A DNA stretch of 48,530 nucleotides from UBA5336 sp038522375 (GTDB lineage: Bacteria; Pseudomonadota; Alphaproteobacteria; Caulobacterales; Hyphomonadaceae): assembly GCA_038522375.1 (NCBI GenBank), contig JBCBKE010000009.1, positions 1 through 48,530 of the forward strand, given 5' to 3'. Of this stretch, positions 8,091-16,750 are shown piece by piece (position 1 is the first letter of the stretch; every line of letters starts with the position of its first letter). The position numbers and the translations under genes were made by a program. The notes below the pieces were generated by a model, which ran no database searches, was not told the DNA's origin, and worked only from the letters and a program-made list of their open reading frames with translations.

Positions 8091-10772
8091 TTAGTCGCCG
8101 CTGCCGCCATCGCCAATTGGGAAACTCAGCCCTCGCTGCCTTATGATGGCCCGTTTGCGGCGGACTTCGGCGAGCCGTTCAACGAGCCAGGGCTGGACAA
8201 TCACAGTGCATATCAAAGTGAAGGCAATGGCGATGGTGAGCAGTGTGCCCATGCTCGCCACACCCTGGTGAGCGGAGAATGACAGTGTGCCGAAGGTCGC
8301 GATGGTGGTGACCGCGCTATAGAACACTGCGCGCGGCGTGCTCGTGCGGAAGACGCTGGCAGAACTTCCACGCTCATGCGCGCGCAGTCCCAGGTGGATT
8401 CCGCTGTCAGCGCCTACACCAATGAGGAGCGGCAGGACGATGATATTGGCGAAGTTGAAAGGCATGCCAATCAGCACACCCGTGGCCGCGGTCAGAACCC
8501 CGGCCAGTGACAAACAAAACAGAATGATGCCGACGAGCCAGATGTCGCGAAGCACGAGCCAGAGGAGCATGGTGACAGCGATGAAGGCCAAGGCCATGGC
8601 CTGAACCATAGCAACAGATATGACCCGCCCGGACTGTAGAACACTTCTGGCCGGTCCCGCCGCCCGGGGGTCTGCTGCCCTTACGGCATCCACAAAGCGT
8701 GCGCGGGCCTCGTCGCTTCGCAGATCCTCAACGGGCTCGATCTGAAGGCGATACTGGCCCTCGGCACCGATGTAACGGTCTCGCAAGGCTTCGGGTAAAT
8801 CATCGACCTCAAAAGGCTGAGCCATGGTTTGCTCACGCAGCAAATCAAACTGGTCAGGCCAATAGGCGAAGATGTCGCCGGCCACGCCGGCCTGCACCTC
8901 TGCTGATGTGGGCGCCATCAACCGTAGCGCAGAGGCCAAGCGCTCGGTTTCTGTCGTCCCGAGACTGTCGAGACGGTCAAGTAAATCGTCGAGCACGTCG
9001 GGATCAGGTGCCGCATTGGTATTGTCGGCATCAGAGAAGGCAAGGCCCAGTCCAATGGAGGAAATGTCGATAAGATCGGCTTTGTCGAACTGATCCTCTG
9101 GAACAAGGTCATCAAGGCCAATGACCCGTTTTACTTCAGGTAGCGCCTCTAATCGTGCTGCGGTCTCGGCTGCTTTTTCAGCATCCGTTGCCAGGACGGA
9201 GAGCGTGAAGGGCTGTGTGTCAGGATCGTCGAAGAGCAGGTTAAAGCCCTGAACCGAAGGTGCCTCGGGGTCTCTCAGCGACATCGGGTCGGCGTCAAAC
9301 CGCACATAGGGCATCAGGAACAAGGCCGCGAAACCAAGCAAAAGCACCACTATCACCGCCGATTTGTGGCCACGGCTGAACCAGCTGGTCCATGTCTTTC
9401 CCGGTGTGTGCGCTGCGGCTTTCGCCATCTCGACCTTGGGCAGCAGAACAAACGCCGCGGGCAGCAGTGTTATTGCGGTGACAAAGGCAACAAGAACACC
9501 GACACCGGAGATGATGCCCAGTTGGGCCATGCCCACGAACTGGGTCGGCGCAAACGCGAAGAAAGCGATCGCCGATGTGGGGGCGCATAGGGCCAGCGCG
9601 GCACCGATATGCTTTACGCTGCGCTCCATGGCCCGGGGGGTGAGGGCACCTGCGAGGCGTTCCTCTTGGACCGACATCGCGAAGTGAATGGAGAAATCGA
9701 TCCCGAGACCGATCAACAAAACAGCAAATGCTACCGAGACCAGGTTCAGGTCGCCAAACACGACGCTGGCAAAGCCAAGCGTGATCGCGATCGAGACGAC
9801 CAGTGCGCCGAGGCAGCTGACCACGAGAACCGCCGATCTCAGAGCCAAGGTGAGCAGAATGGCGACGAAAACAAATGACGTGCCGAGCGCCCAACCCATA
9901 CCACCCGCAACGCTTTGCAGCTCCTCGCTCCTGAGCGCCACATTGCCGGTGATGGCGGTTTCGACCTCAAAACCCTCAGTTCCTTCAATCTCAGCGATAC
10001 GCGTCCTGATCGCGTCCACAGCCGGGCGCGCGGGCTGTAGCCTCAAATAGTCGAGCTTCGGGGTAATCGTCAGGATTTGCTGGTTCAGCCCGTCCACGTC
10101 ATCGGGTTCTCGGAAGATGTTCTGCCATGACAGGGGCTGGGGGTGACCCGCCAACCTCGCCTCAATCACCGCCGCCGTGGCAGCAAGCGCGCGTGACATG
10201 GCATCAGGAAGCGGCTCTCCAGCTTCGGTTCCATCGGTCGCGAAGAGCAACGCTGCATAGAGGTCATCGAGATCTGGCTCTCGACCCAATCGCCTGATCA
10301 GCGGTGCGGCCTCGGAAGTGCGCGGCAGGACTTCGTCGAGCTCGTCAAAATCAAGAAACAAGAGACCGTTTCGGCGAAAGAAGGGATCGGTGCTGGGCGC
10401 AAAGACGGCCTCCACTGCTCCGGTGTCCTTCATCAACTCGTCGCGGACCAAGGCCGCAAACGCGGCGGCTTCATCGGATGTGCGCCCGCGGATCACCAGA
10501 GCGATGTCATTGTCCTGGGCTGGAAAGGCGGCGTTCAGCTCCAGATGGGCTTGGCGATAATCGAGCGAGGATGACACCATGCGAGACGTGTCACTGTTCA
10601 CACCCAGAAATTGCGACGCGAGCAGCAGTCCTGCGATCGCCGCAGCAACAAGCGTAACAATTGCTATTCGTGGTCGTTTCGAAACTCCAATGATCCAGGC
10701 GCCGAGGCCTCGCTCCAACAAGCGGAGATGGCGGGTCCGGTTGGCCGCCATGTGGGTGTCGTCACGTTCCAT
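8091..10772 (-). CDS. hpnN: MMPL/RND-superfamily transporter, HpnN-like
   Basis: An 893-residue inner-membrane transporter with the duplicated MMPL plan. TM1 is at about 36-57, followed by a large periplasmic loop to about 280 and then five helices including GLGIDFSIHFA. A second single helix (about 470-490) and loop lead to five more helices including GVGADSGIHLG, for about 12 in total. Length and layout match HpnN, the RND transporter needed to move hopanoids to the outer membrane in Rhodopseudomonas, and it is paired with an HpnM-like protein as expected. A generic lipid exporter is the alternative. Met 1 (10772) and Met 8 (10751) are both possible starts; neither has a strong ribosome-binding site. 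It is divergent from the sulfotransferase gene. Confidence 0.82.
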   Translation of the reverse strand: MERDDTHMAANRTRHLRLLERGLGAWIIGVSKRPRIAIVTLVAAAIAGLLLASQFLGVNSDTSRMVSSSLDYRQAHLELNAAFPAQDNDIALVIRGRTSDEAAAFAALVRDELMKDTGAVEAVFAPSTDPFFRRNGLLFLDFDELDEVLPRTSEAAPLIRRLGREPDLDDLYAALLFATDGTEAGEPLPDAMSRALAATAAVIEARLAGHPQPLSWQNIFREPDDVDGLNQQILTITPKLDYLRLQPARPAVDAIRTRIAEIEGTEGFEVETAITGNVALRSEELQSVAGGMGWALGTSFVFVAILLTLALRSAVLVVSCLGALVVSIAITLGFASVVFGDLNLVSVAFAVLLIGLGIDFSIHFAMSVQEERLAGALTPRAMERSVKHIGAALALCAPTSAIAFFAFAPTQFVGMAQLGIISGVGVLVAFVTAITLLPAAFVLLPKVEMAKAAAHTPGKTWTSWFSRGHKSAVIVVLLLGFAALFLMPYVRFDADPMSLRDPEAPSVQGFNLLFDDPDTQPFTLSVLATDAEKAAETAARLEALPEVKRVIGLDDLVPEDQFDKADLIDISSIGLGLAFSDADNTNAAPDPDVLDDLLDRLDSLGTTETERLASALRLMAPTSAEVQAGVAGDIFAYWPDQFDLLREQTMAQPFEVDDLPEALRDRYIGAEGQYRLQIEPVEDLRSDEARARFVDAVRAADPRAAGPARSVLQSGRVISVAMVQAMALAFIAVTMLLWLVLRDIWLVGIILFCLSLAGVLTAATGVLIGMPFNFANIIVLPLLIGVGADSGIHLGLRAHERGSSASVFRTSTPRAVFYSAVTTIATFGTLSFSAHQGVASMGTLLTIAIAFTLICTVIVQPWLVERLAEVRRKRAIIRQRGLSFPIGDGGSGD

Positions 10773-10856
10773 CAGGCAAGCCCATCACGATTCAGCATTG
10801 GCGAACACGCATCGGTGTTTGCGATGAACCCACAATTCCGATAGCCCGTGCCAGCC

Positions 10857-11888
10857 ATGGCAGAGCATCCGCCCGTTTTCATCGTCGGTACAGGGCGCTG
10901 CGGATCGACGCTGATGTCGAAGCTCATCCATCGGCACAAAGACATTCTGAGCCTTTCTGAAGTTTTCACCACATTCACGACAAAAGCCTTTGTGTCACGC
11001 CAACTCGACGGCGTGGCCTTCTGGAAGATGCTGAACCATGCATCGCCGGTACTTCGCAAATCGATCACCCCGAAGACAAGCCCAGTTGAGTTCACCTATC
11101 CGTTGGGTCCTTGTGATCGATACGGACTGGACGATCTCCCCGCCTGCCTCATGATGACACTGCCACACCTGAGCGAGCATCCAGACGCGCTGCATGCGGA
11201 ATTGAGGCCGGTCATCGAGGCGCGCCCCAGAGCGCCGCTGGCCGATCAATACCGGTTCTGGTTCGACTGGTTGACCGTGCGACACGGCAAAACGATGTGG
11301 ATCGAGCGCACCGGGTCATCCCTCACCATGGTCAAAGCGATCACACGCGTGTTTCCCGACGCGAAATTCGTCCATATTCACCGCGACGGGCGCGAAACGG
11401 CGCTCTCAATGCGCGCCTTCCAACCGATGCGGGTCTTTCTCCATATGCGGAACCGGCTGAAAACGTTCGGGATCGACATCCTGCGCACGCCTTTCCGCTA
11501 TTCTGATAGCCGCGTGATCTATTGGCTCGCGCCGATGATTGAGCGTTTCACGCCGGCGGAACGGTTCCTGGAGACCGAGCCGAGCCTTTCCGAAGTGGGT
11601 CAATTCTGGTCCGACATGGTGGCGGTCGGCATGACGGATCTGGCAAAGATCCCTGCTCACCGGGTTCACACGGTGAAGTACGCAGATCTGGTGAGTGCAC
11701 CGCGGCAGACGCTTACTGCCTTCCTGGATTTCGCCGCGCCAGGGCTCTCGCAGGATACGTGGCTTGATGATGTGTCATCCATTCCCCAAGGGAGACCACT
11801 CGCCTGGAAGGCCTTGACCTCTAAAGATCAAGAAACGCTGGCACGCGCGGTGGCGAAGGGTCAACGCCGGCTCGGTTATTCCGGCTGA
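10857..11888 (+). CDS. Sulfotransferase family protein (PAPS-dependent)
   Basis: The 343-residue protein opens with the 5'-phosphosulfate-binding loop VGTGRCGSTLMSKL at about residues 10-23. The 3'-phosphate-binding element FVHIHRDGRETALSM lies in the middle, as expected for cytosolic Sulfotransfer_3 proteins that move sulfate from PAPS to a hydroxyl or amine. The acceptor is unknown. The ATG at 10857 is preferred to the GTG at 10848. It diverges from the HpnN-like gene across about 85 nt, and its last 13 nt overlap the convergent DUF1295 gene. The setting beside a lipid exporter suggests, but does not prove, a lipid acceptor. Confidence 0.85.
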   Translation: MAEHPPVFIVGTGRCGSTLMSKLIHRHKDILSLSEVFTTFTTKAFVSRQLDGVAFWKMLNHASPVLRKSITPKTSPVEFTYPLGPCDRYGLDDLPACLMMTLPHLSEHPDALHAELRPVIEARPRAPLADQYRFWFDWLTVRHGKTMWIERTGSSLTMVKAITRVFPDAKFVHIHRDGRETALSMRAFQPMRVFLHMRNRLKTFGIDILRTPFRYSDSRVIYWLAPMIERFTPAERFLETEPSLSEVGQFWSDMVAVGMTDLAKIPAHRVHTVKYADLVSAPRQTLTAFLDFAAPGLSQDTWLDDVSSIPQGRPLAWKALTSKDQETLARAVAKGQRRLGYSG

Positions 11889-12787
11889 CGCTTCGGCGGC
11901 CACATCATGAGAGCAGAGCTCTTTTTGATATGTTCCGCAAAGGCCGGACGCTTGGCCACGCTTTTCTTGTCCATCATGGGGATGGAGATGAAAAGGAACA
12001 GGATCAGCATGGAGAGCGCTCCAATCCCGGTCCAGGCCAGCGATAACCCTCCGGCTGAGAGCGCAAAGAGAAAAAGGCTGGTCCACATGGCCACTTCGCC
12101 AAAGTAATTCGGGTGGCGTGACCAGGCCCACAGGCCCTTGTCCATGACCGCTTCATTGCCCATGGCACCCTTGCGGAACGCGCGCATCTGCTCATCCGAA
12201 ACCCATTGCACCGTGACTGCTCCGATGCCGACCACAAGCGCCACGAGTTCCCAAACCGGATTGGCCGGGTACTGGTCCGTCATGAGCACATAGACCGGCA
12301 GCATGCCGGCAAACACAATCAGGGTCGGGAACATGCAGATGCCGAACAGGTTTACGAGCGGATATGCCGGCCCACTGCCGCGGCGGAGATCCTGGTATCG
12401 CCAATCCTCGTGTTTGAGGCCCGTCCAACCGCACGACCAATTCGCCGTAAGCCGGATCGCCCAATAGAACAGAACGAGTAACAGGAGCATCTGGCGATAA
12501 TCCATCGCAGCCGCGCCGGCATCATACCACCAATAGATCGCCATCACGGGCGGTGCGACACTCCAATAGGGGTCGTAGAAACTCGCATTGGAGAAGGCGG
12601 TCCCAAATCCCCAAACAATCACTGTCGCCACCACGTCAGCGAGCAAGACACGCCAGAGCGGCGACAGGTCGGGCGTCACGAAGACTGTCGCAACGGCGGC
12701 TGCGAGCGCGACGAGGTAAGCCAGGATGATCCAAACAAAAGACAGCGAAAGAGAGTATTTTTGATTTTTATCCAAATGGGGATTCAT
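11876..12787 (-). CDS. DUF1295 family membrane protein (steroid 5-alpha-reductase-like fold)
   Basis: The 303-residue integral membrane protein has about seven hydrophobic helices. It carries the family signature WSRHPNYFGEVAMW at about residues 223-236, preceded by the DKGLWA element. DUF1295 belongs to the same superfamily as steroid 5-alpha reductases and isoprenylcysteine methyltransferases; it is often annotated as a lipid or steroid reductase, but most members have no proven reaction. The ATG at 12787 is preferred to the GTG one codon earlier; an AGGG lies upstream. It is convergent with, and overlaps by 13 nt, the sulfotransferase gene. Confidence 0.85.
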   Translation of the reverse strand: MNPHLDKNQKYSLSLSFVWIILAYLVALAAAVATVFVTPDLSPLWRVLLADVVATVIVWGFGTAFSNASFYDPYWSVAPPVMAIYWWYDAGAAAMDYRQMLLLLVLFYWAIRLTANWSCGWTGLKHEDWRYQDLRRGSGPAYPLVNLFGICMFPTLIVFAGMLPVYVLMTDQYPANPVWELVALVVGIGAVTVQWVSDEQMRAFRKGAMGNEAVMDKGLWAWSRHPNYFGEVAMWTSLFLFALSAGGLSLAWTGIGALSMLILFLFISIPMMDKKSVAKRPAFAEHIKKSSALMMWPPKRQPE

Positions 12788-12966
12788 CACCGCGCACCCT
12801 GTTTTTGCATCATTGCTTTACCGTGCACAAAGCGCGATCGACAACGCATTTCCATAGGCGGGGCTAGCCTCCGTTGCCAGATCGATCAGCGATGCTTCAA
12901 GCGGGGATTGTCAGCCCGACCGGGCGATTGAGCGGGCCGGGCGGGCGACGGGGTTAGCCAAGCTCC

Positions 12967-13175
12967 ATGATGTCCCGAAATCTGTTCCGCAGGGTCAAGA
13001 CATCACCTGAGATCATCCAGCTTGCGGTGATGATGTATGTCCGGTTCCCGCTGTCGCTTCGCAGTGTCGAGGACCTGCTGCATGAGCGCGGCATCGACAT
13101 CAGCCGTGAAAGTGTACGGCTCTGGGTGGACCGGTCCGGGCCAATGTTCGCCGGCAAGAACCGGGTCCGCCGGGC
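12967..13175 (+). pseudogene. IS6-family transposase, N-terminal remnant
   Basis: The frame starting at 12967 encodes MSRNLFRRVKTSPEIIQLA, MMYVRFPLSLRSVEDLLHERGIDIS and ESVRLWVDR. This is the helix-turn-helix start of IS6/IS26-like transposases, with the family-typical RRVKT, YVRFPLS and LLHERGI stretches. Similarity fades after about residue 67 (GPMFAGKNR), and the whole DDE catalytic domain of a roughly 235-residue enzyme is missing. A Ser stands where the family usually has Phe in WVDRFGP, another sign of decay. The frame runs on as unrelated sequence to 13293. Terminal inverted repeats were not recognised. It abuts a hypE fragment in a different frame. Confidence 0.85.
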
Positions 13176-13237
13176 AAGCTCCGGACACGGCGCCTCGGTC
13201 CATGCCTCGCTGCTTGGGCCACTTCAATCTCGACCGC

Positions 13238-13612
13238 CACATCAAGGCCCTTCGCGATCCAACACGCGGCGGGCTTGCCACAGCGATCAATGAGATCTGC
13301 CGCGCAAGCGGGACCGGCGCCCTGCTGACCGAGGCAGCTATTCCAATCCGTCGTCCCGTGGAGGCTGCATGCGAGATCCTGGGTGTGGACCCGCTTTATC
13401 GCGCCAATGAAGGGAAACTCATCGCCATCGTCGCCGCCGAGGATGCCGATCGGACCCTGAGGGCGTTGCGGGCGCATCCTTTGGGATGCGATGCCGCCAT
13501 AATTGGAAAAATCGTCGAGGATCCCGATGGTTTTGTGCAGATGGAGACGCCGATCGGTGGTCGCCGCATGGTTGATTGGCTCGTAGGTGATCCTCTGCCG
13601 CGCATTTGTTGA
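13238..13612 (+). pseudogene. hypE: hypE, 3' fragment (hydrogenase maturation protein HypE)
   Basis: Reading frame 2 encodes HIKALRDPTRGGLATAINEI followed by a domain typical of the HypE C-terminal half: EAAIPIRRPVEAACEILG, DPLYRANEGKL, ALRAHPLG, TPIGGRRMVDW. It ends exactly in the conserved PRIC tetrapeptide. In intact HypE the terminal Cys carries the carbamoyl group that is dehydrated to the cyanide ligand of [NiFe] hydrogenase. The N-terminal ATP-binding half is absent and the fragment joins IS6 transposase sequence in another frame. A fused open frame extends back to 13037 but is not a credible gene. No other hyp or hydrogenase gene is in the window. Confidence 0.85.
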
Positions 13613-13664
13613 ATTCGCGGAAGGCACTACGCTGGTGTTCGCCCGGGGTCGGGGGCGTTTCGGT

Positions 13665-14318
13665 CTAGGACAGCCGCGGTCGGACCTCCAACGCCGCCTC
13701 CAAGGCTTCCCTTGCGCGGGCCGTGATGGCCTGCCAATCGCCTGAAGCAGCGTGATCGCCTTTAGCGATCCAGGTTCCGCCAACAGCGAAGACCGTCTCC
13801 TGACTGAGATACTCTGTGAGATTGCCGGGGGTGACACCACCGGTCGGCATGAAACCCATGTCCGGTAGCGGTCCACTGAATGCCCTTATGGCGGCGGCAC
13901 CCCCCACAATTTCTGCTGGGAAAAGCTTTACGCGGTTGAGGCCGGCATTGCGGGCGGCAATGGCTTCGCTGGCCGTCGCGATACCGGGTATCACGGGTAT
14001 CGGGCAGTCGGCCAGCGCGGCCAGAAGCTCTGCGTCGAAGCCGGGCGTAACGATGAAGTCGCTGCCGCCGTCCCGTGCGCGCCGGAGATCGTTGATATCA
14101 AGCACTGTGCCGGCGCCGACGATCATGTCCGGGCAGGCGGCCTTGAATGCGGCAATGGATGGTAGCCCTGCCTCCGTACGCAAGGTGATTTCCGAAACGG
14201 TGATACCGCCAGCGGCGAGGGCGTTCGCAAGCGGCTGGGCGTGCTCAACCCGATCAACGCTGAGAACAGGCACGATCGGGCATGCACGCAAAGCCCTGAG
14301 GATTCTGGTCCAGTCCAT
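13665..14318 (-). CDS. eda: 2-dehydro-3-deoxy-phosphogluconate (KDPG) aldolase
   Basis: The 217-residue class I aldolase cleaves KDPG to pyruvate and glyceraldehyde-3-phosphate, the last step of the Entner-Doudoroff pathway. The Schiff-base Lys is at 131 in NRVKLFPAE and the catalytic Glu at 43 in SEITLRT. The phosphate-binding MPTGGVTPGN and the VGAGTV strand are in place, and the length is typical. The ATG has an AAGGA ribosome-binding site at 6-nt spacing. The gene is divergent from zwf-pgl-edd-glk, which completes the pathway, instead of lying next to edd as in many bacteria. Confidence 0.95.
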   Translation of the reverse strand: MDWTRILRALRACPIVPVLSVDRVEHAQPLANALAAGGITVSEITLRTEAGLPSIAAFKAACPDMIVGAGTVLDINDLRRARDGGSDFIVTPGFDAELLAALADCPIPVIPGIATASEAIAARNAGLNRVKLFPAEIVGGAAAIRAFSGPLPDMGFMPTGGVTPGNLTEYLSQETVFAVGGTWIAKGDHAASGDWQAITARAREALEAALEVRPRLS

Positions 14319-14494
14319 TGCAATTCCTTCCGATCGGCGTTCAGCCCTTGAACACCGCTTTGGAGCGCGCGGGAACAGGGTTTAGGAAACAGCGGTCCTT
14401 GTGTGGTTGCTCTGGTGCCCATTCGAGTATGCGGGTAACCACAGCCGGCAGCCTGGCCGCTATCGGCGGTATCGCTTGCGGATAGCGTTGAATC

Positions 14495-14510
14495 TTGCGA
14501 ATTGACGCAA
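14495..14510. promoter_or_regulatory. Inverted repeat in the eda/zwf divergent control region
   Basis: TTGCG-AATTGA-CGCAA is a perfect 5-bp dyad with a 6-bp spacer, in the 266-nt region between divergent eda and zwf and 75 nt before the zwf start. A second dyad, CGCT-N7-AGCG, lies just upstream near 14473-14487. Such a site could let one sugar-responsive regulator control both arms. The regulator is not identified; the site does not resemble the HexR consensus. Confidence 0.45.
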
Positions 14511-14584
14511 ACCTCCGGTGGTGTTCAGGGACTGGTTGCGGTCGCCCTGTCGGCTATCAACATTTGTTGCAGGAGCCGTGCACC

Positions 14585-16048
14585 GTGGCCGAATTCATCC
14601 CCGTCGCTCCATTCCAGATTGTGATCTTCGGCGGCACTGGCGACTTGTCCCAACGCAAGCTGCTGCCTGCCCTCTTTCACCGCTGGCGCGACGGTCAGAT
14701 CCCCGAGACCAGTCGCATTATCGGCTCCGCGCGAACGGAGATGAGTGCCAAAGCCTATCGAGCATTCGCGAAGGATGCCTGTAAGCGTAGCAAGGTTACT
14801 GATTGGGACGATGATGAATGGAACCGGTTTGCTGCCTTGCTCGACTATAAAACGCTCGACGCAGCGGATGCTGCCTCGAACTGGGCAGGACTGAAAAAGA
14901 GGCTGAACGGGACTACGAAACCCCGGATATTCTACCTTGCGACAGCGCCGCGGCTATACGTTGATATCTGCGCAGCCATCGACCGGGCAGGCCTGATCAC
15001 ACCCGACGCACGGGTCGTTCTTGAGAAGCCCATCGGGACCGACCTTGCCTCGGCCCGTGCGATCAATAGAGGCGTGTGTGCCCATTTCGATGAACACCAA
15101 GTTTACCGGATCGACCATTACCTGGGCAAGGAGACCGTCCAGAACCTGATGGTGCTGCGGTTTGCCAACCGCCTGCTGGAGCCGATGTGGAACCGGGCTG
15201 CGATTGATCACGTTCAGATATCGGTTGCCGAGGACCTCGGCCTTGAGGGCCGGGCTGGCTATTATGACAAGTCGGGGGCGCTGCGGGATATGGTGCAGAA
15301 CCATCTTCTTCAACTCCTGTGCCTGATCGCAATGGAGCCACCCGCCAGTCTCGACGGCGATGATGTCAGGACCGAGAAGATCAAGGTGCTCAAGGCTCTG
15401 AAACGGTTCGATCTCCAGCGGGCGAGACAGTATACCGTTCGAGGTCAGTATGGGGCAGGGCTCGTGAACGGGGCCGCCGTCAAGGGTTATCTGGAAGAGT
15501 TGGGCGAGGGCGCTCAAAGCACGACGGAAACCTATGTGGCGATCCGCGGTGAGATCGACAATTTCCGTTGGGCAGGCGTGCCCTTCTACCTTCGGACGGG
15601 AAAGCGCATGGCCGGGCGTCGCTCTGAAATTGTGATCGCCTTCAAGCCGGTGCCGCACAATATCTTCGGCGCGAGCGATGTGGCGCCCAACAAGCTGGTG
15701 ATTCGGTTGCAGCCCGACGAGGCCGTGCGGCTGTTCATCCAGATCAAGGAGCCCGGCCCCGGTGGGCTGCGGATCAAGTCCCTGCCGCTCAACCTGTCGT
15801 ATGCCGAGACGTTCACCGTGCGATATCCGGACGCTTATGAACGGCTTTTAATGGAAGTCGTGCGCGGCAATCTGGCATTGTTCATGCGCCGGGACGAAGT
15901 AGAAGCGGCGTGGTCCTGGGTGGATGGCTTGGTCGAGGCTTGGGCAGAGGAAGGGGACACGCCCCATGCCTATGCAGCTGGCAGCGATGGCCCTCTGGCG
16001 GCCGCGGTGATGCTGGATCGCGACGGTCGCGCCTGGTCGATGGATTGA
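14585..16048 (+). CDS. zwf: Glucose-6-phosphate 1-dehydrogenase
   Basis: The 487-residue enzyme oxidises glucose-6-phosphate to 6-phosphogluconolactone. The NADP-binding FGGTGDLSQRKLLPAL starts near residue 15, and the active-site RIDHYLGKETVQN is at about 175-187, both highly conserved. The frame is open further upstream, but a GTG at 14585 preceded by AGGAG (9-nt spacing) gives the family's usual length and start. It is the first gene of a tightly packed operon, with pgl beginning 3 nt after the zwf stop. Transcription probably starts in the divergent region shared with eda. Confidence 0.96.
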   Translation: MAEFIPVAPFQIVIFGGTGDLSQRKLLPALFHRWRDGQIPETSRIIGSARTEMSAKAYRAFAKDACKRSKVTDWDDDEWNRFAALLDYKTLDAADAASNWAGLKKRLNGTTKPRIFYLATAPRLYVDICAAIDRAGLITPDARVVLEKPIGTDLASARAINRGVCAHFDEHQVYRIDHYLGKETVQNLMVLRFANRLLEPMWNRAAIDHVQISVAEDLGLEGRAGYYDKSGALRDMVQNHLLQLLCLIAMEPPASLDGDDVRTEKIKVLKALKRFDLQRARQYTVRGQYGAGLVNGAAVKGYLEELGEGAQSTTETYVAIRGEIDNFRWAGVPFYLRTGKRMAGRRSEIVIAFKPVPHNIFGASDVAPNKLVIRLQPDEAVRLFIQIKEPGPGGLRIKSLPLNLSYAETFTVRYPDAYERLLMEVVRGNLALFMRRDEVEAAWSWVDGLVEAWAEEGDTPHAYAAGSDGPLAAAVMLDRDGRAWSMD

Positions 16049-16051
16049 GTT

Positions 16052-16750
16052 ATGCCCACAAGCCTGAGAATTTTTCCTACCCGCGATGAAGCGGAGATTT
16101 TCCTGTCCGGCCTCATGGAAGGCGTGCTCCGGTTGCAGCTTGAACAGGATGTTCATGCCGGCCTGCTTCTGTCGGGTGGGTCAACGCCAGGGCCAGTCTA
16201 TGAACGGCTAAGCCGGGCGGATCTCGACTGGTCACGGGTCGATATCGGCCTTGTTGATGAACGGTGGGTGGAGTTGGGTGATGAACAGTCCAACGCAGGA
16301 TTGGTGTCTCGCACCTTGCTGCAGAACCAGGCAGCATCGGCTTACTTCATGCCGATGAAGACGCCTGATCCAACCGCTGAAGCGGGCGCTGAGCAGATTG
16401 AACCCCGCTATGGGCGTCTGCTGGATACCGGGCCGCTTATGGTTCTTGGTATGGGCACCGATGGCCATACGGCGTCGTGGTTTCCGACGATTGTCCGGTT
16501 GGAGGACATCATGGATCCTGACAATGAGGCGGCGGTCGCCGCCATCGATGCGACGGGCGCTGCCCTGGCGGGCGGGGTTCCAAACCGGATCACGGTTACG
16601 GGGCGGGCCCTGGATTCGGCTTCGGTGACGGTGCTCTACATTACCGGAGAGGAAAAACGGCGTGTGCTGGAAGACCGGTCGGCGGGGTTGCCAATCCACC
16701 TTGCCGAGGATGTTCTTGGCGAGCGACTGGTGAAGGTTTGGGCGCCATGA
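16052..16750 (+). CDS. pgl: 6-phosphogluconolactonase (DevB type)
   Basis: The 232-residue protein hydrolyses the lactone made by Zwf to 6-phosphogluconate. The DevB-type signatures are LLLSGGSTPGPVYERL near residue 34, DIGLVDERWV with the ERW motif, and GMGTDGHTASWFP in the middle. The length is normal. It starts 3 nt after zwf and its TGA overlaps the edd ATG (ATGA), so translation is coupled along the operon. Confidence 0.95.
   Translation: MPTSLRIFPTRDEAEIFLSGLMEGVLRLQLEQDVHAGLLLSGGSTPGPVYERLSRADLDWSRVDIGLVDERWVELGDEQSNAGLVSRTLLQNQAASAYFMPMKTPDPTAEAGAEQIEPRYGRLLDTGPLMVLGMGTDGHTASWFPTIVRLEDIMDPDNEAAVAAIDATGAALAGGVPNRITVTGRALDSASVTVLYITGEEKRRVLEDRSAGLPIHLAEDVLGERLVKVWAP

Noticed and set aside
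13037..13612. Open frame of 191 codons as an intact gene
   Set aside because: Its first 67 codons are out-of-frame transposase sequence; only the last part is hypE, so it is a chance fusion frame.
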